Source: Hymenobacter sublimis
Lineage (GTDB): Bacteria; Bacteroidota; Bacteroidia; Cytophagales; Hymenobacteraceae
Direction: 5' to 3'
Length of the DNA stretch: 64,000 nucleotides
NCBI RefSeq assembly: GCF_023101345.1
Contig: NZ_CP095848.1
Coordinates: forward strand, 178,501-242,500
Made by a program: the position numbers and the translations under genes. The notes below the pieces were generated by a model. The model worked only from the letters and a program-made list of their open reading frames with translations. It did no database searches and had not been told where the DNA came from. Within the stretch, counting starts at the first letter, position 1. Every line of letters begins with the position of its first letter. This document shows positions 1 through 8,485 of this stretch, one piece after another.

Positions 1-770
1 CCGGCAAGGTGAAAGTTTTCGAGCAGCACGGCATTGAGAAGCAGCTGAAAACGCTGTTTGGCAAAACCGTGACCGTGCCCGGCGGCGGTTACCTGGTCAT
101 CGAACACACGGAGGCTCTGCACGTCATCGACGTAAACTCCGGCAACAAGAGCAACCAGGAAGGCGACCAAGAGGCCACGGCCCTGCACGTGAACCTCGCG
201 GCCGCCAAAGAGGTAGCCCGCCAGCTCCGGCTGCGCGACATGGGCGGCATTATCGTCGTCGATTTCATTGATATGAAGTCGGGCGAGAGCCGCAAGAAGG
301 TGGAAGATGCGGTGCACCACATCATGAAGCAGGACAAGGCCCGCTACACCATCCTCCCCATTACCAAGTTTGGCCTGCTTCAGATTACCCGGCAGCGCGT
401 GCGGCCGGCCGAAGCCATTGTCACCGGTGAGGTGTGCCCTACCTGCGGTGGCACGGGCAAGATTTCGGCTTCCATCCTCGTGACGGACGAAATCGACAAC
501 AGCATTGACGACCTGCTGGTAGCTCAAAACCAGTCGGGTATTACGCTTTCGGTGCATCCTTTCCTGCATGCTTACTACACCAAAGGCTTGGTAAGTCGGC
601 AAATGAAATGGTACCTGAAGTATTACAAGTGGGTAAAGGTGATGAAAGACACAAGTCTGGGCCTCACTGAGTACCGCATCGAGGACGAGCACGGCGAGGA
701 AATCGAGCTGCACTCGGCCGCGGCGGCCATGAGCCGGTTGCAGGACCGGGAATTGGAAATAACTGACTGA
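1..770 (+). CDS. rng: Ribonuclease G/E family endoribonuclease, 3' part (5' end outside window)
   Basis: Single-strand-specific endoribonuclease for rRNA processing and mRNA turnover, cytoplasmic. The reading frame is open from the window edge, so the N-terminal S1 domain is missing and the GTG at 9 is an internal codon, not a start. The catalytic DNase I-like part is visible: the two acidic metal-binding motifs VIDVNSG and VVDFIDM, and the zinc-link motif CPTCGG that holds the dimer together in RNase E. The tail after the zinc link is short, as in RNase G rather than the long scaffold of RNase E. A strong hairpin terminator follows about 40 bases after the stop. Family certain; G versus E naming is a convention. 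Confidence 0.95.
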   Translation, partial: GKVKVFEQHGIEKQLKTLFGKTVTVPGGGYLVIEHTEALHVIDVNSGNKSNQEGDQEATALHVNLAAAKEVARQLRLRDMGGIIVVDFIDMKSGESRKKVEDAVHHIMKQDKARYTILPITKFGLLQITRQRVRPAEAIVTGEVCPTCGGTGKISASILVTDEIDNSIDDLLVAQNQSGITLSVHPFLHAYYTKGLVSRQMKWYLKYYKWVKVMKDTSLGLTEYRIEDEHGEEIELHSAAAAMSRLQDRELEITD

Positions 771-811
771 CGGATTTTTTCTGCGAGAAAACTCCTCCTG
801 ATAGAAGAAAA

Positions 812-845
812 GCCCGCGTTGCAAGGAAGCAACGCGGGTTTTTTG
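812..845 (+). terminator. Rho-independent terminator of rng
   Basis: Ten-base perfect stem CCCGCGTTGC / GCAACGCGGG (813-822 and 829-838) with a six-base loop and a run of T (839-844). Confidence 0.9.
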
Positions 846-1000
846 GTCTAAGCCGGTAGGTACGGGTAGTGCATTCGGGGTAGGCTAAGCTATTCGCTTG
901 CCTGAACTCCCTATTGGCTGGGTAAAAAGAGCCATTCAGCCAGAGTTCAGGACCGTTGAGCAGGGTAGCTAGTACTTTCGGGGACGCCGTTTCTTCCGCT

Positions 1001-3343
1001 ATGAATTCCACCTCCGCTACTGCCGCCGACTCGCCTTTGGATCTAGAACAGGCTCAACTGCGGATTCAGGCGCTGGAAGAAGCTTTGCGTGAGGCCTCCT
1101 CTGCCACCGTCGCCGCCGAACGCCGCCTGGATCAGTTGGTCAGCCATCTGCAGGAAGGGGTGTTGCTCACGGATGAAGCGGGCCAAATAGCGTTGATTAA
1201 CGACCGGTTTTGTGCGCTCTGGGAGCTAGAGGAACCCGCTAGTTACTGGGTAGGCCGGCCCTGGCAAGAACTGACCACTATTCTGATGCCGCTTACCACG
1301 GACCCCGGGCGCTTTGCCCAAGCCGTGCATAGCAAACGGCAGCAAGGAGCGCCCGTATTTAACGACCCCGTGGAGCTGGCCGATGGCCGCGTGTTAGAGC
1401 GGGACTTTATGCCCATTCCCGCCGACACTGGCACGGGTAGCAACGTGCTGATCAGGCTGCGCGACGTTACGGAATATCGCCAAGCCACGGATCGGCTGCG
1501 GGCCGTAGCCAGCATTCCGGGGCAGAACCCTAATCCTATTTTCCGTTTGGATGGGACGGGGCAACTGCTCTACACCAACCAAGCGGCCAATTTCCTATTC
1601 AAATCCCTGAGCGAAGCCGACCAGACTCGGTTGCTGGCCAAGGCCCAGGGACTAGCGGCTACTGCCTTAGAGCATAGCCAGCCCTGGCAGGTGGATATTT
1701 CTGTAGGCGAAGGTTTCTATACGGTTTTTGTGGCCCCTTTCGGGGAGGAAGGGTACGCTAACTTGTATTTGGTCAATATTACAAAGCGCATTCTGGTAGA
1801 GCAGGAGTTGAACCGGGCTAAAGATGAGGCCGAGGCGGCCGTGCGGGCCCGGGAGAATTTTCTGGCCAACATGAGCCATGAAATCCGTACGCCCATGAAC
1901 GGGGTGCTGGGCATGGCTGGGCAACTGGCCAAAACCCGCCTCGATGCCCGCCAGCAGGAGTTTGTGCGCATTATCCGCAGCTCGGGCCAGCACCTGCTTA
2001 CCATCATCAACGACGTGCTGGACATGGCCAAAATCACGTCGGGGAAGCTGGAATTCGAGCAAACGGCCTTTAACCTCTGTGATTCCCTGGGCGAGTCGTT
2101 GCAACCGCTGGTGATGCAGGCCGTGGAAAAGGGGCTGACCGTAACGGCCATGCCCCTGCGCGACACCTGCCCCTTGCCCTGGGTTAGCGCCGACCCATAC
2201 CGCATCAACCAGGTTATGATTAATCTGGTGGCCAACGCCATCAAGTTCACGGAGCCTGGCGGCCATATCACCGTTAGCAGCCGCCAGCTGGCCTCTACCC
2301 CCGATACGCTTACCGTGGAATTTGTGGTGGCCGACACCGGCATAGGCATTCCGCCGGAGCAGCAGACGCGCATTTTCGAAGGATTTACCCAGGCTTACGC
2401 CGATACTACCCGTCGTTTCGGAGGGACGGGGCTGGGACTGAGTATATCGCGCGCCATTGTGGAGCAGTTGGGAGGTACCTTACTGGTGGAAAGCGAACCG
2501 GGAAAGGGTAGTCGCTTCCGGTTTGTGCTGGATTTCCCCCGTACGCCCGCTGTAACCCAGGACGCCGTGCACTCAGCCTTCGATACCGGCGCCCTGCGCG
2601 GGCGGCGCGTGCTGCTAGTAGAAGACAACGAAATCAACCGCGACGTAGCCCGCATGCTGCTGGAGGAATGGGGAGTAGCGGTGGACGAGGCCGAAAATGG
2701 ACAGGTCGGTGTAGAAATGCTTCAACACCGGGCCTATGATGCGGTATTGATGGACATTCAGATGCCCGGCATGAGCGGGTTGGAGGCCACAGCCATCATC
2801 CGCAAACTACCCGACCCGGCCCAAGCCAACATCCCCATTCTGGCCCTAACGGCCAACGCCTTCCGGGCTGATAATGCCCGCTACCTAGCCGCCGGCATGA
2901 ATGCCTGCCTGACCAAGCCATTTGAAGAAGAGGACTTATACCGGCACTTGGAGGCCCTAATTCAACCCGCCACTCTTGCTTCTGGGGCTAGCTACGACCT
3001 GGCCAAATTGCAGACCATGGCCCGTGGCCGCGCTGCTTTCGTAGACAAAATCATTCAGTCGTTTCTGACCAACATGCCCGCCAGCTTGGTTGAGTTGGAA
3101 GCTGCTGCCGCCAGCCACAACTGGGCCCAGGTGGCCGCCCTGGTTCACCACATAAAGCCCAGTGTGGAGTCATTGGGTATTCAAGGGGTACTACCCGCCA
3201 TGCAGCAACTGGAACAGGACATTCCGCCCATGGGGCAGCCTGCGGCGGCCAGCACAACAGCCACAGATCATATAGTAAGCCAAATTCGCCGGGCTCTTCA
3301 GGAGCTAGCCCAGGAGCTGCCAGCCGATGCCCGCACTCAGTAA
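1001..3343 (+). CDS. Hybrid sensor histidine kinase / response regulator with Hpt domain
   Basis: Cytoplasmic phosphorelay protein of about 780 residues. In order: coiled coil, PAS domain (about 35-120), a second PAS-like region (about 165-260), HisKA with the phospho-acceptor in MSHEIRTPMNG (His293), HATPase with N box NQVMINLVANAIKFTE, G1 DTGIGIP and G2 GGTGLGLSI, a receiver domain with VLLVEDNEINR and phospho-acceptor Asp585 in VLMDIQMPG, and a C-terminal Hpt domain around His717. No transmembrane segment is seen, so it senses a cytosolic signal or works with a partner. A TTG 45 bases upstream is in frame, but the ATG at 1001 is preferred because a -7-like box TACTTTCG lies just ahead of it at 973-980. 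No cognate regulator gene is adjacent. The signal is unknown. Confidence 0.93.
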   Translation: MNSTSATAADSPLDLEQAQLRIQALEEALREASSATVAAERRLDQLVSHLQEGVLLTDEAGQIALINDRFCALWELEEPASYWVGRPWQELTTILMPLTTDPGRFAQAVHSKRQQGAPVFNDPVELADGRVLERDFMPIPADTGTGSNVLIRLRDVTEYRQATDRLRAVASIPGQNPNPIFRLDGTGQLLYTNQAANFLFKSLSEADQTRLLAKAQGLAATALEHSQPWQVDISVGEGFYTVFVAPFGEEGYANLYLVNITKRILVEQELNRAKDEAEAAVRARENFLANMSHEIRTPMNGVLGMAGQLAKTRLDARQQEFVRIIRSSGQHLLTIINDVLDMAKITSGKLEFEQTAFNLCDSLGESLQPLVMQAVEKGLTVTAMPLRDTCPLPWVSADPYRINQVMINLVANAIKFTEPGGHITVSSRQLASTPDTLTVEFVVADTGIGIPPEQQTRIFEGFTQAYADTTRRFGGTGLGLSISRAIVEQLGGTLLVESEPGKGSRFRFVLDFPRTPAVTQDAVHSAFDTGALRGRRVLLVEDNEINRDVARMLLEEWGVAVDEAENGQVGVEMLQHRAYDAVLMDIQMPGMSGLEATAIIRKLPDPAQANIPILALTANAFRADNARYLAAGMNACLTKPFEEEDLYRHLEALIQPATLASGASYDLAKLQTMARGRAAFVDKIIQSFLTNMPASLVELEAAAASHNWAQVAALVHHIKPSVESLGIQGVLPAMQQLEQDIPPMGQPAAASTTATDHIVSQIRRALQELAQELPADARTQ

Positions 3344-3408
3344 GCTCCGGTTCCTGACCTGGAAACTGAGCCCCTCCAGCTAAAGGTGGTGGAATGATGA
3401 CGCTTAGA

Positions 3409-3480
3409 CCCAGCTCCTGAGCACATAAAAGGCCCGCGTACACTCTTGTACGCGGGCCTTTTATGTGCTCAGGAGCTGGG
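3409..3480. terminator. Bidirectional terminator, 33-bp perfect inverted repeat
   Basis: Arms 3409-3441 and 3448-3480 are perfect reverse complements around a six-base loop. The core CCCGCGTAC / GTACGCGGG is flanked by A and T runs, so it can terminate both the kinase (+) and the converging beta-barrel gene (-). The right arm ends directly at the stop codon of the minus-strand gene. Confidence 0.9.
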
Positions 3481-4149
3481 TTAAAACTTAATACCTAGGT
3501 CTAGAGCGAATTCAGAGTTCTTCAGCTCTACTTCCTTGAAGCCCCGGCTGTCCTCAAAGTAGTTATCAATGTTGAGCAGCCCGCGGTGGTAGCTTAGGCC
3601 TGCCAATACCTTTGTGTTCTTTCCTAACTGCCGCTCAACGCCCAGCCCGGCCCGTAATCCTGCGTCCGGAATGATAACGTGTTTAGAGGCCTTGCTCTTC
3701 TCGGTAGTAGCGGGGTCGGTGTAGTACTTCTCGCCTCCAATCCGGCCGGCAATAACGCCACCCAGGGTACCGCCAAGTTGGAAATACAGCTTGGTATCGG
3801 TGGCAATGTCGTTGGTGAACAGCTTCACCGTAACGGGTACCTGCAAGTACTGCAGGCCAATTTTCTGCTGCTGCCGCGCATTAAGCTGGAGGTCGAAGTA
3901 GCTAATAGTGCCCCCCTTGCCAGTTAGCTCCAGGCCAGTGCTAAAGGCGTAGTTTTCGCCGAAGAAATAATCAACAATAAGGCCGCCACCCAGGCTGAGT
4001 TTGGCCTTTTCGTTTTGCAGGCCATTCTCGAGCGAGTTAGCGCGGAGGTGCGTGATGGAAGGAGAAACTTTCAGGCCGATTTCAACCTGAGCGGAGGCCG
4101 CGCCGATGGTGGCACCGCTAATTAAGAGGGCGAGCAGGGCTTTTTTCAT
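3481..4149 (-). CDS. PorT-family outer-membrane beta-barrel protein
   Basis: About 222 residues with a cleavable signal peptide (MKKALLALLISG...ASAQ) followed by alternating beta-strands typical of the small 8-stranded OmpA/PorT-like barrels: VEIGLKVSPSITHL at the start, YFFGENYAFSTGLELTG, and a last strand ending EFALDLGIKF, whose terminal Phe fits the barrel insertion signal. Function unknown; such barrels are numerous in Bacteroidota. The start is taken at ATG 4149 because the in-frame codons upstream do not form a signal peptide and would run into the divergent gldB region. Related proteins are encoded at 31-35 kb. Confidence 0.85.
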   Translation of the reverse strand: MKKALLALLISGATIGAASAQVEIGLKVSPSITHLRANSLENGLQNEKAKLSLGGGLIVDYFFGENYAFSTGLELTGKGGTISYFDLQLNARQQQKIGLQYLQVPVTVKLFTNDIATDTKLYFQLGGTLGGVIAGRIGGEKYYTDPATTEKSKASKHVIIPDAGLRAGLGVERQLGKNTKVLAGLSYHRGLLNIDNYFEDSRGFKEVELKNSEFALDLGIKF

Positions 4150-4239
4150 GGCAACTGCGGAATTACAGTGAGGGAAACACGAAGCCGCGGCGGTGAGCCG
4201 TTTCGTTTTGGCTAATTTCGCCTTAAAGATAGAAGCGTG

Positions 4240-5268
4240 ATGCACATTCCTGCCCGTATGCGGACCTTGTTGGCACTCCTAATGGCCGCCGGATTGGGCC
4301 TAACTGCCTGTAGTAAAGGTCAAGAAAATTGTGAGCTGAACCCGGAGGTAGCAAAGGTTTCGGCCCCGGTGGCCCTGGAACGCCTGGAGAAGCCCTTTTT
4401 CCAGATCAAGAATCCGGCGGACGCCGAGCGTTTCATACAAGAGCACGGCTTGTTTGCCCGGCAGTTCTTGCAGAGCGGGCAGTACCCAACTAGTGTGCTC
4501 AGCACTACCCTGGCCCGCTTGGCTACCAATGCCGGTTTGCAAAAGTTAGGCACCCAGGCCGATACTACCTTCCGCGCAGAACAGTTGCAACAGCAGTTGC
4601 AGCCCATGTTTCAGCACATCCGCTATTACTTCCCTAGCTTCCGGGTGCCGCCCGTGAAAACCTTTGTGAGCGGCCTGAGCCAGGACTTGTTTGTCAACGA
4701 CAGTCTGCTGGTGATTAGCACCGATTTCTTTGTGGGGCCAAAAGCTGCCTACCGCCCCAACGTGCCGGGCTACATTCAGCGGCGCTACACCCCGGAGCAC
4801 GTGCTACCCACTGCGGCGCTGGCCATCAGCAGCAAGTACAACCAGAAGCAGCTCACCAACCAAACCATGCTGGCCGAGATGGTGCAGTTTGGCAAGTCCT
4901 TGTACTTCGCTGAAAAAGTGCTGCCCTGCACCCCCGACTCCCTGATTATGGGCTACACCGACAAGGAAATGGCCGGAGTGAGTTTCAACGAAGGAAAGAT
5001 CTGGGCTCACTTCATCGACAAAAACCTGCTCTACAACACGGCGCCCTTCACCATTCAGAAGTACATCGGGGAGCGGCCCAATATTCCGGAAATTGACAAG
5101 ACCTGTCCCGGCAGGGTAGGGGCCTGGATTGGCTGGCAGATTGTGCGCAAATACATGGCCGACCACCCCAACGTTACCCTGCAGCAGCTGATGGCCGAGA
5201 AAAACGCCCAGCGCATTCTGAACGAGTCGCGCTACCGCCCCAAGCAGAACCGGGGCCGGATCAGCTAG
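4240..5268 (+). CDS. gldB: Gliding motility lipoprotein GldB
   Basis: Lipoprotein of 342 residues associated with the type IX secretion/gliding machinery of Bacteroidota. A lipobox LTAC places the lipidated cysteine at residue 24 from the ATG at 4240. The C-terminal signature CPGRVGAWIGWQIVRKYM and the central STDFFVG region match the GldB family as I know it. The ATG at 4240 is preferred to the GTG three bases upstream. The stop is two bases before the next gene, so it is co-transcribed with the glycosyltransferase. In flavobacteria gldB is followed by gldC; no gldC is present here. Confidence 0.88.
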   Translation: MHIPARMRTLLALLMAAGLGLTACSKGQENCELNPEVAKVSAPVALERLEKPFFQIKNPADAERFIQEHGLFARQFLQSGQYPTSVLSTTLARLATNAGLQKLGTQADTTFRAEQLQQQLQPMFQHIRYYFPSFRVPPVKTFVSGLSQDLFVNDSLLVISTDFFVGPKAAYRPNVPGYIQRRYTPEHVLPTAALAISSKYNQKQLTNQTMLAEMVQFGKSLYFAEKVLPCTPDSLIMGYTDKEMAGVSFNEGKIWAHFIDKNLLYNTAPFTIQKYIGERPNIPEIDKTCPGRVGAWIGWQIVRKYMADHPNVTLQQLMAEKNAQRILNESRYRPKQNRGRIS

Positions 5269-5270
5269 CC

Positions 5271-6491
5271 ATGCACATTGCCGTCTTCAGCCAGTACCAC
5301 ACCAACCCCGACTGCCCAGCCACCAGCCGGCACTACTCGCTGCTGACTCAAATAGCCCAGCAGCACCGCGTAACGCTTATTACCACCCGTACCTGGGAGC
5401 CCCAGCGCCTGACGGAGCGTTTTCCGTGGCTACCGGAAGGAGTAGAAATGCGGGCCGCGGCGGTGCCTTACCAGAACAATATGGGCCCCGCCCGCCGCGT
5501 GCTTTCCTTTGGGCAGTACGCTGCCTACGCCCTGCGGGAAGGGTTGCGTATAAACAAGCCCGACGTTATTTGGGGTATTAGCACCCCGCTTACGGCGGCT
5601 TGGGCCGCTGCGCAAGTGGCCCGTTTGCGTCGGGTACCGTGGGTGTTTGAGGTGCAGGATTTGTGGCCTTCCTTTCCCATTGCCATGGGCGCGGTGCCCA
5701 GCGAGTTGGCCCGGCGGGAGCTGTACAAGCTAGAAGGCAGGCTCTACCAGCAAGCGCGGGCCATTATGACCCTCTCGCCCGACATGACAAGCTATGTGCA
5801 ACAGGTTGGGACTGGCGCTACCTCTCGTTGGGCTTTCGACCCCAGCAAGGTGCACACGGTTCTGAATGGAACCGACCTAGACTTAGCAGCCACGGCCACC
5901 GATGCGGCAGTAGCGGCCTTGCGGCAGGAGCAGGGGCTGGAAGGACGGCAGGTAATTTTGTACGCTGGCACGTTCGGGCGCGCCAATGATATTCCTACGC
6001 TGGTTGCGGCCGCCGAACGTCTGGCGCTTGTGTGTCCGAATGTCGTCTGGTTATTCATGGGCCACGGCTACCATGAGCCTTTGCTACGAGCGGCGGCTGG
6101 CCGTTGCTCCGCCATTCGGCTGGTGCCGGCCCAGCCCCGTCACGCGGTATTTACCTGGTTTCGGCTGGCAGATGTATCGGTCGTTTCATTTCTCGGGCTG
6201 CCAGTGCTCGATGCTAATTCACCTGCCAAGTTCTACGACAGTCTAGCCGTTGGAACTCCAGTTATAGTCACGAATGAAGGGTGGACCAAGAGCTTAGTGG
6301 AGCAGCACAAATGCGGTTGGTTCACGCCCGCCGGCAACGCGGAAAAACTCACGGAGCGGCTGGCCGAAATACTGCGTAACCCCGCCCAGCTGCGGACTGC
6401 AGGGGCGGCAGGACAACAGGTTGCCGCTACTCATTTTGACCGCCAACGGATAGGCCAGACCATTCAGCGCATTCTTGAACAAGCCTGTTGA
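5271..6491 (+). CDS. Family 4 glycosyltransferase (WbuB-like)
   Basis: GT-B fold glycosyltransferase, about 406 residues, expected to add a sugar from a nucleotide donor to a surface polysaccharide or lipid carrier at the inner membrane. The N-terminal lobe has the SQYHTNPDCPATSRHY opening typical of WbuB-like enzymes and VFEVQDLWPSFPI; the C-terminal lobe has YAGTFGRAND, GHGYHEPLL and the donor-binding stretch SPAKFYDSLAVGTPVIV. It starts two bases after the gldB stop, so translation is probably coupled. The acceptor cannot be told from sequence; the gldB link hints at an envelope role. Confidence 0.85.
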   Translation: MHIAVFSQYHTNPDCPATSRHYSLLTQIAQQHRVTLITTRTWEPQRLTERFPWLPEGVEMRAAAVPYQNNMGPARRVLSFGQYAAYALREGLRINKPDVIWGISTPLTAAWAAAQVARLRRVPWVFEVQDLWPSFPIAMGAVPSELARRELYKLEGRLYQQARAIMTLSPDMTSYVQQVGTGATSRWAFDPSKVHTVLNGTDLDLAATATDAAVAALRQEQGLEGRQVILYAGTFGRANDIPTLVAAAERLALVCPNVVWLFMGHGYHEPLLRAAAGRCSAIRLVPAQPRHAVFTWFRLADVSVVSFLGLPVLDANSPAKFYDSLAVGTPVIVTNEGWTKSLVEQHKCGWFTPAGNAEKLTERLAEILRNPAQLRTAGAAGQQVAATHFDRQRIGQTIQRILEQAC

Positions 6492-6535
6492 TAAGACAGC
6501 TGCGTGCTTATGTGCTGCCTATAACTACTTATATA

Positions 6536-7255
6536 CTATGTTGTACTAGTACCCGGTGAAGTTGGGGTTTTAGGGCCTTTTTGAGGCTTTTTTTGCAAGA
6601 TGGGTTCCTGCTTTGACACAACCTCTGCGTAATACTTACACCAACTTCTCAAGGGGCAAATGCCGCACTTGGGCTGCCGCGCCACGCAAATGTAGCGGCC
6701 GTGCAGAATAAGCCAATGGTGGGCTTTATGCACAAAGTCTTCGGGGATGTAGCGCACTAACTCTTTTTCCACCGCTAGGGGCGTAGTAGCCGTGCGGGAC
6801 ACCAAGCCTAGCCGGTGAGATACCCGAAACACGTGCGTATCGACGGCCATAGCCGGCTGGTTATAGATAACCGAGACTACTACATTGGCCGTTTTGCGGC
6901 CCACGCCAGGCAGGCGCTGCAATTCTTCAATGGTGCTTGGCACTTCACCCCCAAACTCTTCTACAAGCAAGCGGCCGAGGCCCGCCAAGTGCTTGGCCTT
7001 GTTGTTGGGGTAGGAAACGCTACGAATGAAAGGGAAGATGTCCTCGGCAGAAGCGGCGCCTAGCTGCTCAGGAGTAGGAAACTGCTGGAGCAGGGCCGGC
7101 ATAATCTGGTTTACTCGCTTGTCGGTGCACTGGGCGCTTAGTACCACAGCCACAATCAGCTCGTAGGGGTTCGAGTACACCAGCTCCGTTTTCGGCTCCG
7201 GAAAATTGGTGGTGAAATACTCTAAAAAAAGGCGGTACCGCTCAGGCTTACGCAT
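6536..7255 (-). CDS. nth: Endonuclease III, DNA glycosylase/AP lyase
   Basis: Base-excision repair enzyme that removes oxidised pyrimidines and nicks at abasic sites. About 239 residues. The helix-hairpin-helix LPGVGRKTANVVV, the catalytic region with AVDTHVFRV (Asp), VVLSAQCTDKRVN near the N terminus, and the iron-sulfur loop C-x6-C-x2-C-x5-C (CVARQPKCGICPLRSWC) are all intact. After the cluster there is a Lys/Pro/Thr-rich tail of about 35 residues, longer than in Escherichia coli. The start at ATG 7255 gives the family-typical MRKPERYRLFLEYF; upstream in-frame codons are unlikely. Confidence 0.95.
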   Translation of the reverse strand: MRKPERYRLFLEYFTTNFPEPKTELVYSNPYELIVAVVLSAQCTDKRVNQIMPALLQQFPTPEQLGAASAEDIFPFIRSVSYPNNKAKHLAGLGRLLVEEFGGEVPSTIEELQRLPGVGRKTANVVVSVIYNQPAMAVDTHVFRVSHRLGLVSRTATTPLAVEKELVRYIPEDFVHKAHHWLILHGRYICVARQPKCGICPLRSWCKYYAEVVSKQEPILQKKPQKGPKTPTSPGTSTT

Positions 7256-7296
7256 GCTGCAACAAATGAATACCGCGCAAAATACACGCAAAAAAA

Positions 7297-7340
7297 GTCC
7301 TTACCCACCTATGTTTCTAGAAACATAGGCGGGTAAGGAC
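7297..7340 (-). terminator. Terminator downstream of the sigma-factor operon
   Basis: Near-perfect 22-base inverted repeat (GTCCTTACCC... / ...GGGTAAGGAC) with one mismatch. Read on the minus strand it is followed by a run of seven T. Confidence 0.8.
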
Positions 7341-7363
7341 AAGAATTTTCCCCTAAGAAGATG

Positions 7364-7594
7364 CTACCCGGCCTTCAAAAAAGTACGGGAGTATTGCAGA
7401 ATAGAACTAGTAGTGCTCTGCTTAGGCGTACACCGGGCTCCGTCGAGGGCACGTTGGGCCAACAGTAGATCGGCGCAGGCAGCGGCCAGCTCGGGGTCGT
7501 GTACCAGAGCTTGTTCTACTTCCTGCTGTTCATTAGCCGGCAATTCGTTGTACACGTACCGGAGCAGCTTCTCGTGGGTAAACGTTTTGATCAT
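7364..7594 (-). CDS. Small protein overlapping the ECF sigma gene, putative anti-sigma or accessory protein
   Basis: 76 residues, no signal peptide or membrane helix. The N-terminal half is helical (FTHEKLLRYVYNELPANEQQEVEQALVHDPEL condensed here to its ends), resembling the N-terminal part of anti-sigma factors in which residues around HDPELAA follow a helix, but the C and H residues of a zinc anti-sigma motif are absent (a single Cys). The start ATG at 7594 lies 62 bases inside the sigma-factor gene in another frame, so the two are translationally coupled. Role as a sigma partner is inferred only from position. Confidence 0.7.
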   Translation of the reverse strand: MIKTFTHEKLLRYVYNELPANEQQEVEQALVHDPELAAACADLLLAQRALDGARCTPKQSTTSSILQYSRTFLKAG

Positions 7595-8168
7595 AGAAAA
7601 CGGGTTGTGCGGCCATTTTTTTCCGCAGGTTAATCAGCGCGTAACGCATACGCCCCAGCGCTGTGTTAATGCTGACCCCCGTTGCATCGGCAATTTCCTG
7701 AAAGCTCATGTCACCGTAGTGGCGCATGATCAGGACTTCTTTCTGCGCCGCGGGCAGCTCCTGAATCAGCTCCCGAAGCCGCGCGTGGGTTTCTTCCCGG
7801 GTAAGCGCAGCCTCAGCACCCTCTTCTGCCAACGACAACGAGTTGAACGCATGACTTGTTGTATCAAGGTTCAACAAAGGGCTGCGTTTTTCCCGACGGA
7901 AGCAGTCAATGGCCAAATTATGGGCAATGCGGCAAATCCAGGACGAGAATTTTCCTTCCTCATTATAGCGGCCACCCTTCATGGTGTGAATGGCCTTGAT
8001 AAAGGTATCCTGCAGCAGATCTTCGGCAACGTCTTCGTCGCGCACGATCAGCATAATAGTAGTAAATACGCGGGCTTTGTGCCGCTCAAGCAATTGAGTG
8101 AAGGCTTCTTCCTGGCCGGCAATATAAAGCGAAATAAGAGCGGAGTCGCTCGGCTGCATGGTTTCCAT
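7533..8168 (-). CDS. ECF-type RNA polymerase sigma factor
   Basis: Sigma-70 family group 4 factor, about 211 residues. Region 2 is seen in DEDVAEDLLQDTFIKA and GKFSSWICRIAHNLAID, region 4 in AAQKEVLIMRHYGDMSFQEI followed by the helix-turn-helix ADATGVSINTALGRMRYAL. The C-terminal 20 residues lie in the stretch shared with the downstream small gene. A promoter of good quality lies about 90 bases upstream (8266-8296), suggesting that basal expression comes from the housekeeping sigma factor. The regulon is unknown. Confidence 0.93.
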   Translation of the reverse strand: METMQPSDSALISLYIAGQEEAFTQLLERHKARVFTTIMLIVRDEDVAEDLLQDTFIKAIHTMKGGRYNEEGKFSSWICRIAHNLAIDCFRREKRSPLLNLDTTSHAFNSLSLAEEGAEAALTREETHARLRELIQELPAAQKEVLIMRHYGDMSFQEIADATGVSINTALGRMRYALINLRKKMAAQPVFYDQNVYPREAAPVRVQRIAG

Positions 8169-8265
8169 AAAGACTACGAAAATTAGGGGACGTAGAGCTT
8201 TAGGCCATAGAGTGCAGTTGCCGGTGAAAAGGAGAAGAAGTGAGTAAAGAAAAACTCAGTGAATC

Positions 8266-8296
8266 CAAATGTAGAGAACCGCCGGCCCAAACACAA
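8266..8296 (-). promoter_or_regulatory. Bacteroidota-type promoter of the ECF sigma gene
   Basis: On the minus strand TTG (8296-8294), 20 bases, then TACATTTG (8273-8266), an exact match to TAnnTTTG with the usual spacing. It implies a leader of about 90 bases. Confidence 0.7.
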
Positions 8297-8416
8297 TGCC
8301 TTGGCCCCGCAAAAGCCAAAATTTTTTTCGCAGCATCTGAAACCAAAATATTCAGTATATACAATTCTAGATTAAATAGTGTATTTAAATATATAACTTA
8401 TTGACAATGAAATAAA

Positions 8417-8454
8417 TAAACCGAAGCTTCTTGGGGTGTAGAAACTTCGGTTTA
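8417..8454 (-). terminator. Terminator of the DUF6799-like gene
   Basis: Ten-base stem TAAACCGAAG / CTTCGGTTTA; on the minus strand it is followed by TTTATTTATTT. Confidence 0.7.
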
Positions 8455-8485
8455 CCCTTGTACAGCTAAAAGCAAAAACCGTGCA

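Larger units (their letters stand above)
8169..8485. other. Intergenic region with AT-rich segment
   Basis: 317 bases without a gene. It holds the sigma-factor promoter, an AT-rich stretch at about 8330-8416 that stands out against the GC-rich surroundings, and the terminator hairpin of the next minus-strand gene. The AT-rich part has no ORF and no repeat that I could see; it might be a transcription-factor binding zone or a curved upstream element. Confidence 0.6.

Noticed and set aside
7413..8186. Plus-strand open frame of 257 codons across the sigma operon
   Set aside because: Antisense to the well-supported sigma and partner genes, with no recognisable features.
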